This document shows, one piece after another, positions 9,124 to 19,432 of a stretch of 64,000 nucleotides of DNA (position 1 is its first letter; every line of letters starts with the position of its first letter). The stretch is from Rhizobiales bacterium GAS188 (GTDB lineage: Bacteria; Pseudomonadota; Alphaproteobacteria; Rhizobiales; Beijerinckiaceae). The stretch covers positions 3,224,001 to 3,288,000 of the forward strand of contig FNSS01000001.1 in the NCBI GenBank assembly GCA_900104855.1, in the 5' to 3' direction. The notes under the pieces were generated by a model that saw only the letters and a list, made by a program, of their open reading frames with translations, was not told the DNA's origin and ran no database searches. Both the position numbers and the translations under genes were made by a program.

Positions 9124-10679
9124 GCCGACCCTCCGCGCTGCCCGGCCTGAGCGGCTGTCTCGGGGGTGACGACCTTTGCCCCGTCCTTCAGCCCCAGCTC
9201 CGTCTCGCGAATATGCGCCGCTGTTCGCAGAGCCATCGCGGCGATGGTCAGGGCCGGATTCACGGCCGCCGAAGTGACGAGCATCGAGGCGTCGGACACG
9301 AACAGGTTCGGGTGATCGAAGGCCCGCCCGAAGGGATCGAGCGGCGCCGTCGCCGGGTCGTTGCCGATGCGCACGGTCCCGCATTGATGCGAGGGCGTCT
9401 TGCGGTCGAACAACTGGGTCAGGACGATCGGGAAGCCTGCCTGCCTGAGGGCCCCGCGCATGCGCCGCTTGAGGCCGCGATGCGCCGTCATGTTGGAGCG
9501 CCGCCATTCGAGCACGATGTCGCGGCCGTCGACCCGTACGCGGCTCGCGGGGTCCGGCAAATCCTCGCTCATGATCAGGAAGTCGACCGTCCTGCGGCTG
9601 AGGAGGTCGAGGCCGAATTCCGGCGCCCATGGCATGCTGGCCTTCAAGATGGCGCCGGAGACTCGGCCGAGCAGTTGCACATTGCCGAGCGGCGGCCCGC
9701 CGCGCCCGTCATCGAGATAGAAGTCGTTGATGCCGAAGGTCTTCTGATAGACGCTATCGTTGCGCAAGCGCGGATCGACCGCCAGCATCGCGGTCAGGTT
9801 GTGGTTCATGAAGTGCCGGCCGACGAGGCCAGAGCGGTTCGCGACCCCATCCGGCGAGGAGGCGAGCAGCAGCGCCGCCGAGCGCACCGCGCCGGCCGCC
9901 AGGACCACGACCTTGGGCGAGACGCTGCGCCTCTCGCCCTCCTGTTCGTATTCCACCGCTGCGACGCGCTTGCCGTCAGGGGCGAGGACCAGACGCTTCG
10001 CTTCGGCCCCGCTTTCCATCCGCACATTCTCGTGGGCGAGTGCCGGCAGCAGGGCGCAAGTCTCAGCATCCATCTTGCCCGAGCGGGCATCCGGAAAGGC
10101 ATCCCAGGGCGTGCGGCCATGGGCGAGCCAGCGCTCGATATCGATGCCGAGCGGCAGCGAGAAGGGATGCAGCCCGACCTTGCGCAGGCGCTCCCGCGTC
10201 GCGGCGATCACCGGCTCGTCCGGCACCGGCGGGAAGGGATAGCCTCGCCCGCGCGGCGGTTCCGTCGGATCGAACCCGGCCTCGCCCCGGACCTGGTAGA
10301 GCGCTTCGGCCGCGTCGTACCAAGGCGCGAGCTCGGCGTAGCGAAATGGCCAGGGCGGCGCATCGCCGTCGGCATGCGCCAGGCCGTCGAAATCCTGGGC
10401 GCGGTAGCGGATCAGCACCGCGCCGTAGAACTTCGAATTGCCGCCATGAACATAGTAATTGCCCGGGCTGAACGGACGCCCGGCGGCGTCCAGCCAGACT
10501 TCCTTGGGGCGGAAGAAACCAAGCTGGAAAATGGCGCGCGCATCGCGATTTTCCGGCCGCTCGGGTAGCTGCCTGCCCTTGTCGAGAATGAGGATCGAGG
10601 CACCTGTCGGCGCCAGTGCCTGGGCCAGCGTCGCGCCGCCCATGCCGGAACCGATGATCAGGATATCGGGGTTCATCAT
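9120..10679 (-). CDS. GMC-type FAD oxidoreductase, gluconate/fructose dehydrogenase-like branch
   Basis: A 519-residue flavoprotein with an N-terminal ILIIGSGMGGATLAQALA FAD motif (residues 6-23), GNYYVHGGNSKFYGA in place of the usual GMC loop, and the C-terminal catalytic region SHQCGTVRIG with an AAVNPALTIAAMALR helix. This pattern fits the branch with gluconate 2-dehydrogenase large subunits and pyranose or fructose dehydrogenases rather than choline dehydrogenase. There is no twin-arginine or Sec signal and no cytochrome partner gene nearby, unlike classical membrane-bound sugar dehydrogenases. It is the first of the two coupled GMC genes and starts 192 bases after the ABC ATPase gene, from which it is separated by an unusual repeat array. 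Confidence 0.88.
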   Translation of the reverse strand: MMNPDILIIGSGMGGATLAQALAPTGASILILDKGRQLPERPENRDARAIFQLGFFRPKEVWLDAAGRPFSPGNYYVHGGNSKFYGAVLIRYRAQDFDGLAHADGDAPPWPFRYAELAPWYDAAEALYQVRGEAGFDPTEPPRGRGYPFPPVPDEPVIAATRERLRKVGLHPFSLPLGIDIERWLAHGRTPWDAFPDARSGKMDAETCALLPALAHENVRMESGAEAKRLVLAPDGKRVAAVEYEQEGERRSVSPKVVVLAAGAVRSAALLLASSPDGVANRSGLVGRHFMNHNLTAMLAVDPRLRNDSVYQKTFGINDFYLDDGRGGPPLGNVQLLGRVSGAILKASMPWAPEFGLDLLSRRTVDFLIMSEDLPDPASRVRVDGRDIVLEWRRSNMTAHRGLKRRMRGALRQAGFPIVLTQLFDRKTPSHQCGTVRIGNDPATAPLDPFGRAFDHPNLFVSDASMLVTSAAVNPALTIAAMALRTAAHIRETELGLKDGAKVVTPETAAQAGQRGGSA

Positions 10680-10707
10680 GCGGGTTTCGTCTGTCAGCGA
10701 GTACGAA

Positions 10708-10871
10708 GAGTGAATAGTGAATAGTGAGTAGTGAGTAGTCAGTAGTGAAGTTTCAAAAACACTGGACAGAATAATCCATTCTCGTTTCGCACAGCGTTCT
10801 TATTCTATTCGCCACTCACTATTCACTATTCACTATTCACTCCTCACTCCTCACTCCTCACTCTTCACCCC
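10708..10871. repeat. short GTGAATA/GTGAGTA-type tandem arrays in inverted orientation
   Basis: The gene-free stretch between the ABC ATPase and the GMC genes holds two runs of 7-8 base units. On the plus strand the left run (10708-10749) repeats units of the GTGAATA, GTGAGTA and GTCAGTA type; the right run (10813-10871) holds the complementary TATTCAC/CTCACTC type. The two contain a perfect 21-base inverted pair at 10709-10729 and 10814-10834, separated by 84 bases, so RNA from either strand could form a long stem. The right run directly abuts the ATPase stop codon. Units carry stop codons on both strands. No known mobile element is recognised. Confidence 0.8.
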
Positions 10872-11984
10872 TCACAACCTCTTCCCCGTCGCAGGATCAA
10901 AAATCACGGCCTTGTCGAGGTTGAAGGCGAAGGGCACCATTTCGCCCGCCTTCACATCGGCGTCGGAGCGCATGCGGGCCGTCACTTCCTTGCCGCCGAG
11001 ATGGGTGACGACGAAGGTGTCGGACCCTGCCGGCTCGACGATCTCGACCCTGGCATCCACGATTTCGATCGCCTTGGAGTGACGATCCGCGCCGTCGCGA
11101 TCCGTGATGGCCTCGGGCCGGATGCCGAGGATCACTTCCTGTCCGGCCGTCAACGGCTTGGCTGAGATGCTCGCCGGCGCCGCCAAGGCGATATCGGCGC
11201 CCCCGCCATTGGCGAATTTGATCACGACGCGCCCGTTCTCTTCGGCCGCCTTGGCGCTGATCAGGTTCATGGCGGGCGAACCCATGAAATCGGCGACGAA
11301 GAGGTTGGCCGGCCGGTTGTAGATCTCGGCAGGCGTGCCGACCTGCTGCAGCTCGCCATCCTTGAGGACCGCGATCTTGGTCGCGAGCGTCATCGCCTCG
11401 ATCTGGTCATGAGTGACGTAGACGATGGTGGTGCCCGTGGTCGCATGCAGCCGCTTGATCTCGACGCGCATATCGACGCGCAGCTTGGCGTCGAGATTCG
11501 ACAAGGGCTCGTCGAAGAGAAAGAGTTTTGGGTTGCGCACCAGCGCCCGGCCCATGGCGACGCGCTGGCGCTGGCCGCCCGACAGCTGCGAGGGCCGGCG
11601 CTGCAGAAGATGGCCGATCTGCAGGGTCTTCGAGACCGCCTGGATCGCTTTCTCGCGCTCGTCCTTGGGCACGCCGCGCATTTCCATGCCGAAGGCGATG
11701 TTCCCGGCGACCGTCATGTTCGGGTAGAGCGCGTAGCTCTGGAACACCATGGCGATGTCGCGCTTCGAAGGATGCAGGTCGTTGATGACCCGCCCCTCCA
11801 CCCGGATCTCGCCCTCCGAGATGGTCTCGAGCCCCGCAATGGTGTTGAGCAGGGTCGACTTGCCGCAGCCGGACGGCCCGACCAGCACCAGGAACCCGCC
11901 CTTCTCCAGGTCGAGATCGATCCCCTTGAGGATCTCGATTGAGCCGAAGCGCTTCTTCAGCGCGGCGATTTCGAGGAATGCCAT
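10872..11984 (-). CDS. carbohydrate ABC importer ATPase (UgpC/MalK family)
   Basis: A 370-residue ATPase with Walker A GPSGCGKST (about residues 36-44), Q-loop VFQSYALYPNMTV, signature LSGGQRQRVAMGRAL (about residues 133-147), Walker B LFLFDEPLSNLD and switch His in VTHDQIEAM. The C-terminal 130 residues form the regulatory TOBE/OB domain typical of the MalK/UgpC/MsmX class. It powers the importer formed by the two permeases encoded just upstream; the gap to the permease stop is 4 bases. It is the last gene of the importer operon before the GMC pair. Confidence 0.96.
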   Translation of the reverse strand: MAFLEIAALKKRFGSIEILKGIDLDLEKGGFLVLVGPSGCGKSTLLNTIAGLETISEGEIRVEGRVINDLHPSKRDIAMVFQSYALYPNMTVAGNIAFGMEMRGVPKDEREKAIQAVSKTLQIGHLLQRRPSQLSGGQRQRVAMGRALVRNPKLFLFDEPLSNLDAKLRVDMRVEIKRLHATTGTTIVYVTHDQIEAMTLATKIAVLKDGELQQVGTPAEIYNRPANLFVADFMGSPAMNLISAKAAEENGRVVIKFANGGGADIALAAPASISAKPLTAGQEVILGIRPEAITDRDGADRHSKAIEIVDARVEIVEPAGSDTFVVTHLGGKEVTARMRSDADVKAGEMVPFAFNLDKAVIFDPATGKRL

Positions 11985-11988
11985 AAGC

Positions 11989-12870
11989 CTATCCTTTCAC
12001 CGCGCCCGCCATCAGACCGCGCACGAAATAGCGGCCGGCGAGGATGTAGACGAGGAGAGTAGGGAGCGCCGCGATCATCGCGGCCGCCATGTCGACATTG
12101 TATTCCTTCACGCCCGTCGTGGTGTTGACGAGATTGTTGAGCGCCACCGTCATCGGCGCCCCGTCTCCCGAGGTGAAGGACGAGCCGAACAGGAAGTCGT
12201 TCCAGATATTGGTGAACTGGAAGATGACCGTCACCACGATGATGGGTCCGGACATCGGCAGGATCAGCCGGCGGAATATCTGGAAGAAGCCCGCCCCATC
12301 GATCTGCGCGGCGCGGATCAACTCGTTCGGGAAGGCCTCGTAGTAGTTGCGGAAGAACAATGTGGTGAAGCCAAGCCCGTAGATCACATGCACCAGGATG
12401 AGGCCCGCGATCGAATTCGCGAGCCCGAGCAGGCCGAGAATGCGCGCCATCGGGATCAGCACCGACTGGAACGGGATGAAGCAGGCAAACAGCATCAGCC
12501 CGAACACCCATTTGTGCCCGGCGAAGCGCCATTTCGTCAGCACATAGCCATTGATCGAGCCGAGCGCCGTCGAGATGGCGACGGCCGGCACCACCATCAG
12601 CACCGAATTCTGGAAATAGCCTTTGATGCCGGCGCAAGTGAGCCCGACGCAGGCCTCGCCCCACGCCTTGAGCCAAGGCGCGATGGTCGCGGCGCCCGGC
12701 AGCGACATCATGTTGCCGTCACGGATCTCGTCGAGCGTCTTGAACGAGGTCACGAGCATCACATAGAGGGGCGCCAGGAAGAACAGCGCAAACAGGGCGA
12801 GCAGGCCATAGACGACGAAGCGGGAGCTCCGCGACGTCCCGACCGTGGAGGATGAGATCGCGGCGCCCAT
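11989..12870 (-). CDS. carbohydrate ABC importer permease (MalG type)
   Basis: A 293-residue inner-membrane permease with about six spans. The coupling-helix EAA motif reads EAFPNELIRAAQIDGAGFF, about two thirds of the way through the protein, followed by FRRLILP. The protein ends MAGAVKG, as is common in MalG-type subunits. Its ATG (12870-12868) overlaps the preceding permease stop by one base (TGATG), showing tight coupling. Together with the MalF-type subunit it forms the translocation path for the sugar delivered by the binding protein. Confidence 0.95.
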   Translation of the reverse strand: MGAAISSSTVGTSRSSRFVVYGLLALFALFFLAPLYVMLVTSFKTLDEIRDGNMMSLPGAATIAPWLKAWGEACVGLTCAGIKGYFQNSVLMVVPAVAISTALGSINGYVLTKWRFAGHKWVFGLMLFACFIPFQSVLIPMARILGLLGLANSIAGLILVHVIYGLGFTTLFFRNYYEAFPNELIRAAQIDGAGFFQIFRRLILPMSGPIIVVTVIFQFTNIWNDFLFGSSFTSGDGAPMTVALNNLVNTTTGVKEYNVDMAAAMIAALPTLLVYILAGRYFVRGLMAGAVKG

Positions 12871-13793
12871 CAGGACTTCTCCCTGAGCTCGGAATAGAGG
12901 TAGGGCACCATGATGGCGCAGATCGCCATCAGCATCATCACGGCGCTTGCGGCGCCGACCGACATCTGGTTGCGCGTGAAGGTGTAGGAATACATGAAGG
13001 TGGAGGGCAGCTCGGTGGCATTGCCGGGGCCGCCGCCCGTGAGCGCCACCACGAGGTCGTAGGACTTGATCGTCATATGGGCGAGGACGATCACGGCCGA
13101 CAGGAAGACCGGCCGCAGCTGGGGAATGATGATGCGCCGGTAGATCGCGACCGTCGAAGCGCCGTCGATCTGGGCCGCTTTGATCATCTCGCTGTCGATG
13201 CCGCGTAGCCCCGCGAGGAACATCGCCATGCAGAAGCCCGAGGCCTGCCAGACGCCGGCGATGACGATACAGTAGATCGCCATCTCGTTGTCGACGAGCC
13301 AGCCGAATTTGAAGCTCGTCCAGCCCCATTCATGCATCGTCTTCTCGAGGCCGAGATCAGGCGCTAGGAACCAGCGCCAGGCGGTGCCGACCACGATGAA
13401 GGACAGGGCCATCGGATAGAGATAGACCGGGCGAAGCACGCCTTCGCCGCGAATGCGCTGATCGAGCAGGATGGCGAGCAACAGGCCAAGACAGATGCAG
13501 ATCGAGATGTAGAGGCCGCCGAAGATCACGAGGTTCTTGATGGCGACATACCAGTTCGGCTGCGACCAGAGCCTCTGATAGGAATCGAAGCCCGTCAGCT
13601 CGTAGACGGGCAGCATGCGGGACTTCGAGAAGGACAGATACACCGTCCACAGGATGAAGCCGTAGACGAACAGCAAGGTGATCGCGAAGGACGGCGCGAG
13701 GACCAGTTTCGGGATCGCGTCCTGCAACGAGAAGGGCTGGCGAGCCCGTATCGGCCGCGTCGGCGCATCAGGGACTGCGTCGGTCCTCGTCAT
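12870..13793 (-). CDS. carbohydrate ABC importer permease (MalF type)
   Basis: A 307-residue permease with a cytoplasmic N-terminal tail of about 30 residues, six predicted spans and the EAA-type loop SEMIKAAQIDGASTVAIYRR followed by IIIPQLRP. The G-G-P pattern (ALTGGGPGNATELPSTFMY) after the loop is characteristic of sugar-importer permeases of the MalF/UgpA type. It follows the binding-protein gene by 97 bases, a gap that contains a strong hairpin, and overlaps the MalG-type gene by one base. Confidence 0.95.
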   Translation of the reverse strand: MTRTDAVPDAPTRPIRARQPFSLQDAIPKLVLAPSFAITLLFVYGFILWTVYLSFSKSRMLPVYELTGFDSYQRLWSQPNWYVAIKNLVIFGGLYISICICLGLLLAILLDQRIRGEGVLRPVYLYPMALSFIVVGTAWRWFLAPDLGLEKTMHEWGWTSFKFGWLVDNEMAIYCIVIAGVWQASGFCMAMFLAGLRGIDSEMIKAAQIDGASTVAIYRRIIIPQLRPVFLSAVIVLAHMTIKSYDLVVALTGGGPGNATELPSTFMYSYTFTRNQMSVGAASAVMMLMAICAIMVPYLYSELREKS

Positions 13794-13847
13794 TGTCTCC
13801 TCCCCTGGCGAATCGGAGCCCGATCAGCCTCGCCTGGTCTTCTCGCT

Positions 13848-13872
13848 CCCGCGCGGCGCTCGGCCGCGCGGG
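13848..13872 (-). promoter_or_regulatory. strong intercistronic hairpin between binding-protein and permease genes
   Basis: A perfect 10-base-pair all G/C stem (CCCGCGCGGC paired with GCCGCGCGGG) with a 5-base loop lies in the 97-base gap after the binding-protein stop. No run of U follows, so it is not a canonical terminator. Hairpins at this position in other importers (for example malE-malF) protect the upstream mRNA and lower downstream expression, giving excess binding protein. That function here is inferred. Confidence 0.7.
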
Positions 13873-13890
13873 ACGACGATCAGGCGTCGA

Positions 13891-15144
13891 TCATTTTGCC
13901 GCCGCGATCGCGGTCGCAAGCGCAGCTGCCGCATCCTGCGCCTTGAGCTGGCCGTGGAAGACCTTGGTCACCACGTCGTAGTAGGCGTTCTTGATCGCCG
14001 CCGGCTGGCCATAACCCTGGGCGAGCGAGCCGAGCAGCGTGCCCTTCGAGTTAGCTTCTTTCAAATCGGCGATGCCCTTCTTGCCGCAGGCATCGAAGGC
14101 CGTGTCGGGCACGTCGGTGCGTGCGGGCACCGAACCCTTTACCACGTTGAACGACGCCTGGAAGGCAGGGTCGAGCGTCGCCGAAGCGAGCTTCGCCTGA
14201 GCGGCCTGGCGGTCCGCGCCGACCTTGAACAGGACGAACATGTCCGAGTTGAAGATCACGTCGCCCTGCGTGCCCGGGAAGCGGTAGCACTCGAAATCCG
14301 TGCCCGGCTCCTTCTTGGCGGCGTGGAATTCGCCCTTGGCCCAGTCGCCCATCACCTGCAGAAGCGCGTCGCCTTTGACCACCATGGCGGTCGCGAGGTT
14401 CCAGTCGCGGCCCGAATAGGCCGGGTCGGCATAGCCCGCCATCTTGGCGAGATTCTGGAAGGCCTTGGTCATTTCGGGCGATTTCAGCGCCGCGGCGTCG
14501 AGATCGAGGAACGCCTTCTTGTAGAAATCGAGCCCGTTGGTGGCGATTACGAGCGAATCGAACAGGGTTGCTTCCTGCCAGGGCTGGCCACCCTGGGCGA
14601 GCGGCACGAGGCCGGCGGCCTTGGCCTTGTCGAGAGCTGCGAACAGCTCGTCGAGATTGGCCGGAGCAGCCTTGAGGCCGATCTTGTCGGCGGCGGCCTT
14701 GTTCACCCAGATCCAGTTCACCGAGTGGACATTGACCGGCGCCGCGACCCATTTGCCGTCATATTTGGCGAATTTCTGCAGAGCCGCTGGAACCACCTTG
14801 TCCCAGCCTTCCTTCGCGCCCTGGCCGCTGAGATCGGCGAGAACGCCCTGCGCCGCCCAATCCTGGATGTCGAATCCGAGCATCTGCACCGCCGTCGGCA
14901 CGTTGCCGGCCGTGACCATGGCGCGCAGCGCCGTCATGGCCTGTCCGCCGCCGCCGCCCGCGATAGGCACGTCCTTCCAGGCCACGTTTTCCTTGGCGAG
15001 GTTCTCCTTCAGGACGTTGAGCGCCGCAGCTTCGCCGCCCGAAGTCCACCAATGCACCATCTGGACTTCGTCCGCCGCCCGTGCCGGCATGACGAAGGCC
15101 GCCGCAAGGGCAACGCCTGCGATCAGTCTTGCGCGAATGGTCAT
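13891..15144 (-). CDS. carbohydrate ABC importer periplasmic binding protein
   Basis: A 417-residue extracellular solute-binding protein of family 1. It opens with a clear Sec signal peptide ([22 protein letters not shown], cleavage after ARA near residue 22), then [20 protein letters not shown], a typical first beta-strand region of sugar-binding proteins. It would capture sugar in the periplasm for the two permeases. Two adjacent ATGs exist (15147 and 15144); GGGAGGA lies 7 bases from the second and 4 from the first, so 15144 is preferred. A palindromic operator-like site lies about 25 bases upstream, suggesting control by the LacI regulator encoded nearby. Confidence 0.94.
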   Translation of the reverse strand: MTIRARLIAGVALAAAFVMPARAADEVQMVHWWTSGGEAAALNVLKENLAKENVAWKDVPIAGGGGGQAMTALRAMVTAGNVPTAVQMLGFDIQDWAAQGVLADLSGQGAKEGWDKVVPAALQKFAKYDGKWVAAPVNVHSVNWIWVNKAAADKIGLKAAPANLDELFAALDKAKAAGLVPLAQGGQPWQEATLFDSLVIATNGLDFYKKAFLDLDAAALKSPEMTKAFQNLAKMAGYADPAYSGRDWNLATAMVVKGDALLQVMGDWAKGEFHAAKKEPGTDFECYRFPGTQGDVIFNSDMFVLFKVGADRQAAQAKLASATLDPAFQASFNVVKGSVPARTDVPDTAFDACGKKGIADLKEANSKGTLLGSLAQGYGQPAAIKNAYYDVVTKVFHGQLKAQDAAAALATAIAAAK

Positions 15145-15168
15145 CATAATTCCTCCCATGACCGTTGT

Positions 15169-15185
15169 GCCGGAACCGTTCCGGC
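15169..15185. promoter_or_regulatory. LacI-type operator candidate upstream of the binding-protein gene
   Basis: GCCGGAACCGTTCCGGC is a perfect palindrome of two 8-base arms around one central C. Its core GGAAC/GTTCC half-sites are the same as in the two palindromes upstream of the lacI-type gene, except for one extra central base. It sits 25 bases before the binding-protein start, where a bound repressor would block transcription. The shared half-site is direct sequence evidence; binding is inferred. Confidence 0.6.
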
Positions 15186-15368
15186 TACGTCGCTCGATAT
15201 TTCCGCCGGCCCTCTGGGCTTGCGGAAAGCGTGCCCGTCACCTCCGCGTGGTCGACCCGAGGCGGTGACGGGATGGGCAATGGCTCGCAGCTTGATCGGC
15301 GGCGAGCCATGTCGTGCGCGGCTTCGTCGCAGCCGCCAGGCTGTCGGCGCCGCAATGAAGATCGAAAG

Positions 15369-16961
15369 TCATGCCCTCTCTCCCCCGAGATCGAGGCCGA
15401 TCGGTTCCGGACGGAACAGCGCAGCATCCATCTGCTTGAGCGCTTTCGCAACGATAAGCGGAAACTCGGCTTGCGCCAGCACGTCCCGCTCGAGGTTCAC
15501 GCCCGGGGCGATCTCGGTGACGGTGACGCCCTCTGCCGTCAGCTTCATGACGCAGCGCTCGGTCACATAGGTGATGTCCTGGCCTTGCTCGACGGCTCGC
15601 CTGCCCGAGAAGGAGACATGCTCGACGGTGTCGACGAGCTTGCGCACCTTGCCCTCCTTGCGGATGGCTAGCGCCCCGTTCTCGACCGCGAGCCCAGCCG
15701 CCGCGGTGAACAGGCCCGAGAAAACGATGCGCTTCGCCCGTGCCGTGATGTCGACGAAGCCGCCGGCGCCTGCGGTCACATGCGGCCGCACGCCGAGCTT
15801 CGAGACATTGACCGAGCCTTCCCGATCGATCTGCAGGAAGGAGAGGAGCGAAGCGTCGAACCCCGCCCCCTGGAAATAGGTGAACTGGTGGGGCGAAGAC
15901 ATGATCGCTTCGGCGTTCGCCGCGCAGCCGAACTGGAAATCGGTGAGCGGCACGCCGCCGACCGCCCCTTGCTCGATCACCCAGGTGACATCGCCATGCC
16001 GGCCTTCCTCGATCAGGATGCGCGGCACATTGGCCGAAATGCCGAAGCCGATATTCACCGCCTCGCCATGGCGCAGCTCCTGGGCGACGCGCCTCGCGAT
16101 GACCTTCGGCACGCCGAAATCCGGGATCTCGAAGCTCGACAGCGGGCGAAAGAGCTCGCCCGAGATCGCCGGCTCATAGGCTGTCTGCGTGGTCTGCATC
16201 TGGTCCGGCGCGACCACGATGACATCGACCAGGATGCCCGGCACCAGCACATGCTGCGGCTTCAAGGTGCCGCTTTTGGCCAGCCGTTTCACCTGCGCGA
16301 TGACGACGCCGCCATTGTTGCGCACCGCCAGCGCCTGATCGAGCGGGCCGAGATAGCCGCCCTCATGCTCATAGGAGAGATTGCCGCGCTCATCCGCCGT
16401 GGTCGCTCGGATGATCGCGACTTGCGGCACGATTGCCTTGAAATAGAGCCAAATGTCGCCGTCGAACTCGACCCGCCTGACGATGGGCAGGGCGGCGGCG
16501 CGCTCATTCATGGCGCAGCCCTCGCGGGCGGGATCGACGAAGGTGTCGAGACCGATCTTGGTCAGAACGCCGGGACGCTTCGCGGCCGCCTCCCGATGCA
16601 TGTCGAAGAGGATGCCCGAGGGAATGTTATAGGCCGGGATCTCGTTGCCCGTGACCATCTTCCAGATCGCCGGCGGCTCGGCCGAGGACGGGCCGGACGG
16701 GTAGGAGCCGCCGAAGATCCTCGCCAAGAGGCCGGGCTTGGCGATGTGATCGACGCCCTTGATGCCCCACATATCGCCGGCCGCGATCGGATGCAGCGTG
16801 GTGATGGCGCGCGGATGGCCCGACGCCTCGAAACGCCGGCCGATGGCTGCGAGCACGGCATCCGGACAGCCGAGCCCCGACGACGAGGACACGGTGACGA
16901 TCGCGCCGTCGGGGATCAGGGCCGCAGCTGCATCGGCCGTGAGGATCTTCGGAAATGCCAT
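15369..16961 (-). CDS. acyl-CoA:acetate/3-ketoacid CoA-transferase, fused alpha-beta type
   Basis: A 530-residue family I CoA-transferase in which the two usual subunits are fused, as in YdiF-type acetate CoA-transferases. The N-terminal half contains IPDGAIVTVSSSSGLGCPDAVL, and the catalytic Glu is residue 330 in VTWVIEQGAVGGVP, where a glutamyl-CoA thioester intermediate forms. It moves CoA between short-chain acids such as acetate, acetoacetate or propionate. It follows the Gfo/Idh/MocA gene by 4 bases, so it belongs to the LacI-headed transcript. Its presence in a sugar operon is unexpected and suggests that the pathway ends in an organic acid activated by CoA transfer. The end at 15369 and start at 16961 are clear. 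Confidence 0.9.
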   Translation of the reverse strand: MAFPKILTADAAAALIPDGAIVTVSSSSGLGCPDAVLAAIGRRFEASGHPRAITTLHPIAAGDMWGIKGVDHIAKPGLLARIFGGSYPSGPSSAEPPAIWKMVTGNEIPAYNIPSGILFDMHREAAAKRPGVLTKIGLDTFVDPAREGCAMNERAAALPIVRRVEFDGDIWLYFKAIVPQVAIIRATTADERGNLSYEHEGGYLGPLDQALAVRNNGGVVIAQVKRLAKSGTLKPQHVLVPGILVDVIVVAPDQMQTTQTAYEPAISGELFRPLSSFEIPDFGVPKVIARRVAQELRHGEAVNIGFGISANVPRILIEEGRHGDVTWVIEQGAVGGVPLTDFQFGCAANAEAIMSSPHQFTYFQGAGFDASLLSFLQIDREGSVNVSKLGVRPHVTAGAGGFVDITARAKRIVFSGLFTAAAGLAVENGALAIRKEGKVRKLVDTVEHVSFSGRRAVEQGQDITYVTERCVMKLTAEGVTVTEIAPGVNLERDVLAQAEFPLIVAKALKQMDAALFRPEPIGLDLGGERA

Positions 16962-16965
16962 GTCG

Positions 16966-19058
<2,093 letters not shown>

Positions 19059-19104
19059 GCGCATCCTCCCTGTGTCGCAGCTGTTAGCGCCGCGATCGAT
19101 TTTT

Positions 19105-19118
19105 CTGGAACGTTCCAG
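19105..19118. promoter_or_regulatory. LacI-type operator (proximal)
   Basis: CTGGAACGTTCCAG is a perfect 14-base palindrome with the central CG step typical of LacI/GalR operators. It lies 46 bases upstream of the chosen regulator start and 85 bases from the distal copy, a distance compatible with cooperative binding or looping. Confidence 0.75.
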
Positions 19119-19203
19119 TCGGCGATGTGAGATCGTTGCTCACATTGACATCAACTGATTGAAAAGCTTTAGCGTTTAGCTCTACAATCAGACGATATCG
19201 CGA

Positions 19204-19219
19204 ATTGGAACGTTCCAAT
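19204..19219. promoter_or_regulatory. LacI-type operator (distal, at predicted transcription start)
   Basis: ATTGGAACGTTCCAAT is a perfect 16-base palindrome sharing the TGGAACGTTCCA core of the proximal site. It begins 7 bases downstream of a predicted -10 box, so a bound regulator would cover the transcription start. The two sites plus the variant site at 15169-15185 define a consistent motif. Confidence 0.75.
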
Positions 19220-19225
19220 GCGCAA

Positions 19226-19255
19226 TTTATGGCGTAGAGCCCGCGGCATTGTCAA
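19226..19255 (-). promoter_or_regulatory. predicted promoter of the LacI-headed operon
   Basis: On the minus strand TTGACA (19255-19250) is followed after 18 bases by CATAAA (19231-19226). The -35 box is a perfect sigma-70 match and the -10 box a partial one. The predicted start falls on the distal operator. Promoter boxes are short and can occur by chance; the coincidence with the operator supports this one. Confidence 0.55.
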
Positions 19256-19264
19256 GTGCGCTTT

Positions 19265-19420
19265 CCTTCTCCCGCACTTGAGGCGGGAGAAGGTGGCCGA
19301 CCCCCGGACGCTTGTTCCGGGGGGAGGTCGGATGAGGGACGGTTGAGCGCTTCACCGGCGTCCCTCACCCGGCTCGACTGCGTCTCGCCACCCTCTCCCG
19401 CCTCAAGTGGCGGGAGAGGG
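19265..19420. repeat. composite palindromic element, family A copy 1
   Basis: Two G/C-rich hairpins flank a central segment: the left hairpin reads CCTTCTCCCGC...GCGGGAGAAGG (19265-19293) and the right CCCTCTCCCGCC...GGCGGGAGAGGG (19391-19420). The centre carries GATGAGGGACGGTTGAGCGC, then CACCGGCGTCCCTCACCC, which can pair as a third hairpin. It fills most of the gap between cobB and the regulator gene. Five further copies with the same plan occur in the window. Confidence 0.85.
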
Positions 19421-19432
19421 TTGAGCGCACCG

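Noticed and set aside
10708-10871. Possible CRISPR array
   Set aside because: Units are 7-8 bases with no spacers of constant length and no cas genes nearby.
13848-13872. Rho-independent terminator after the binding-protein gene
   Set aside because: No U-run follows the stem, and the permease genes downstream need transcription; kept only as a hairpin.
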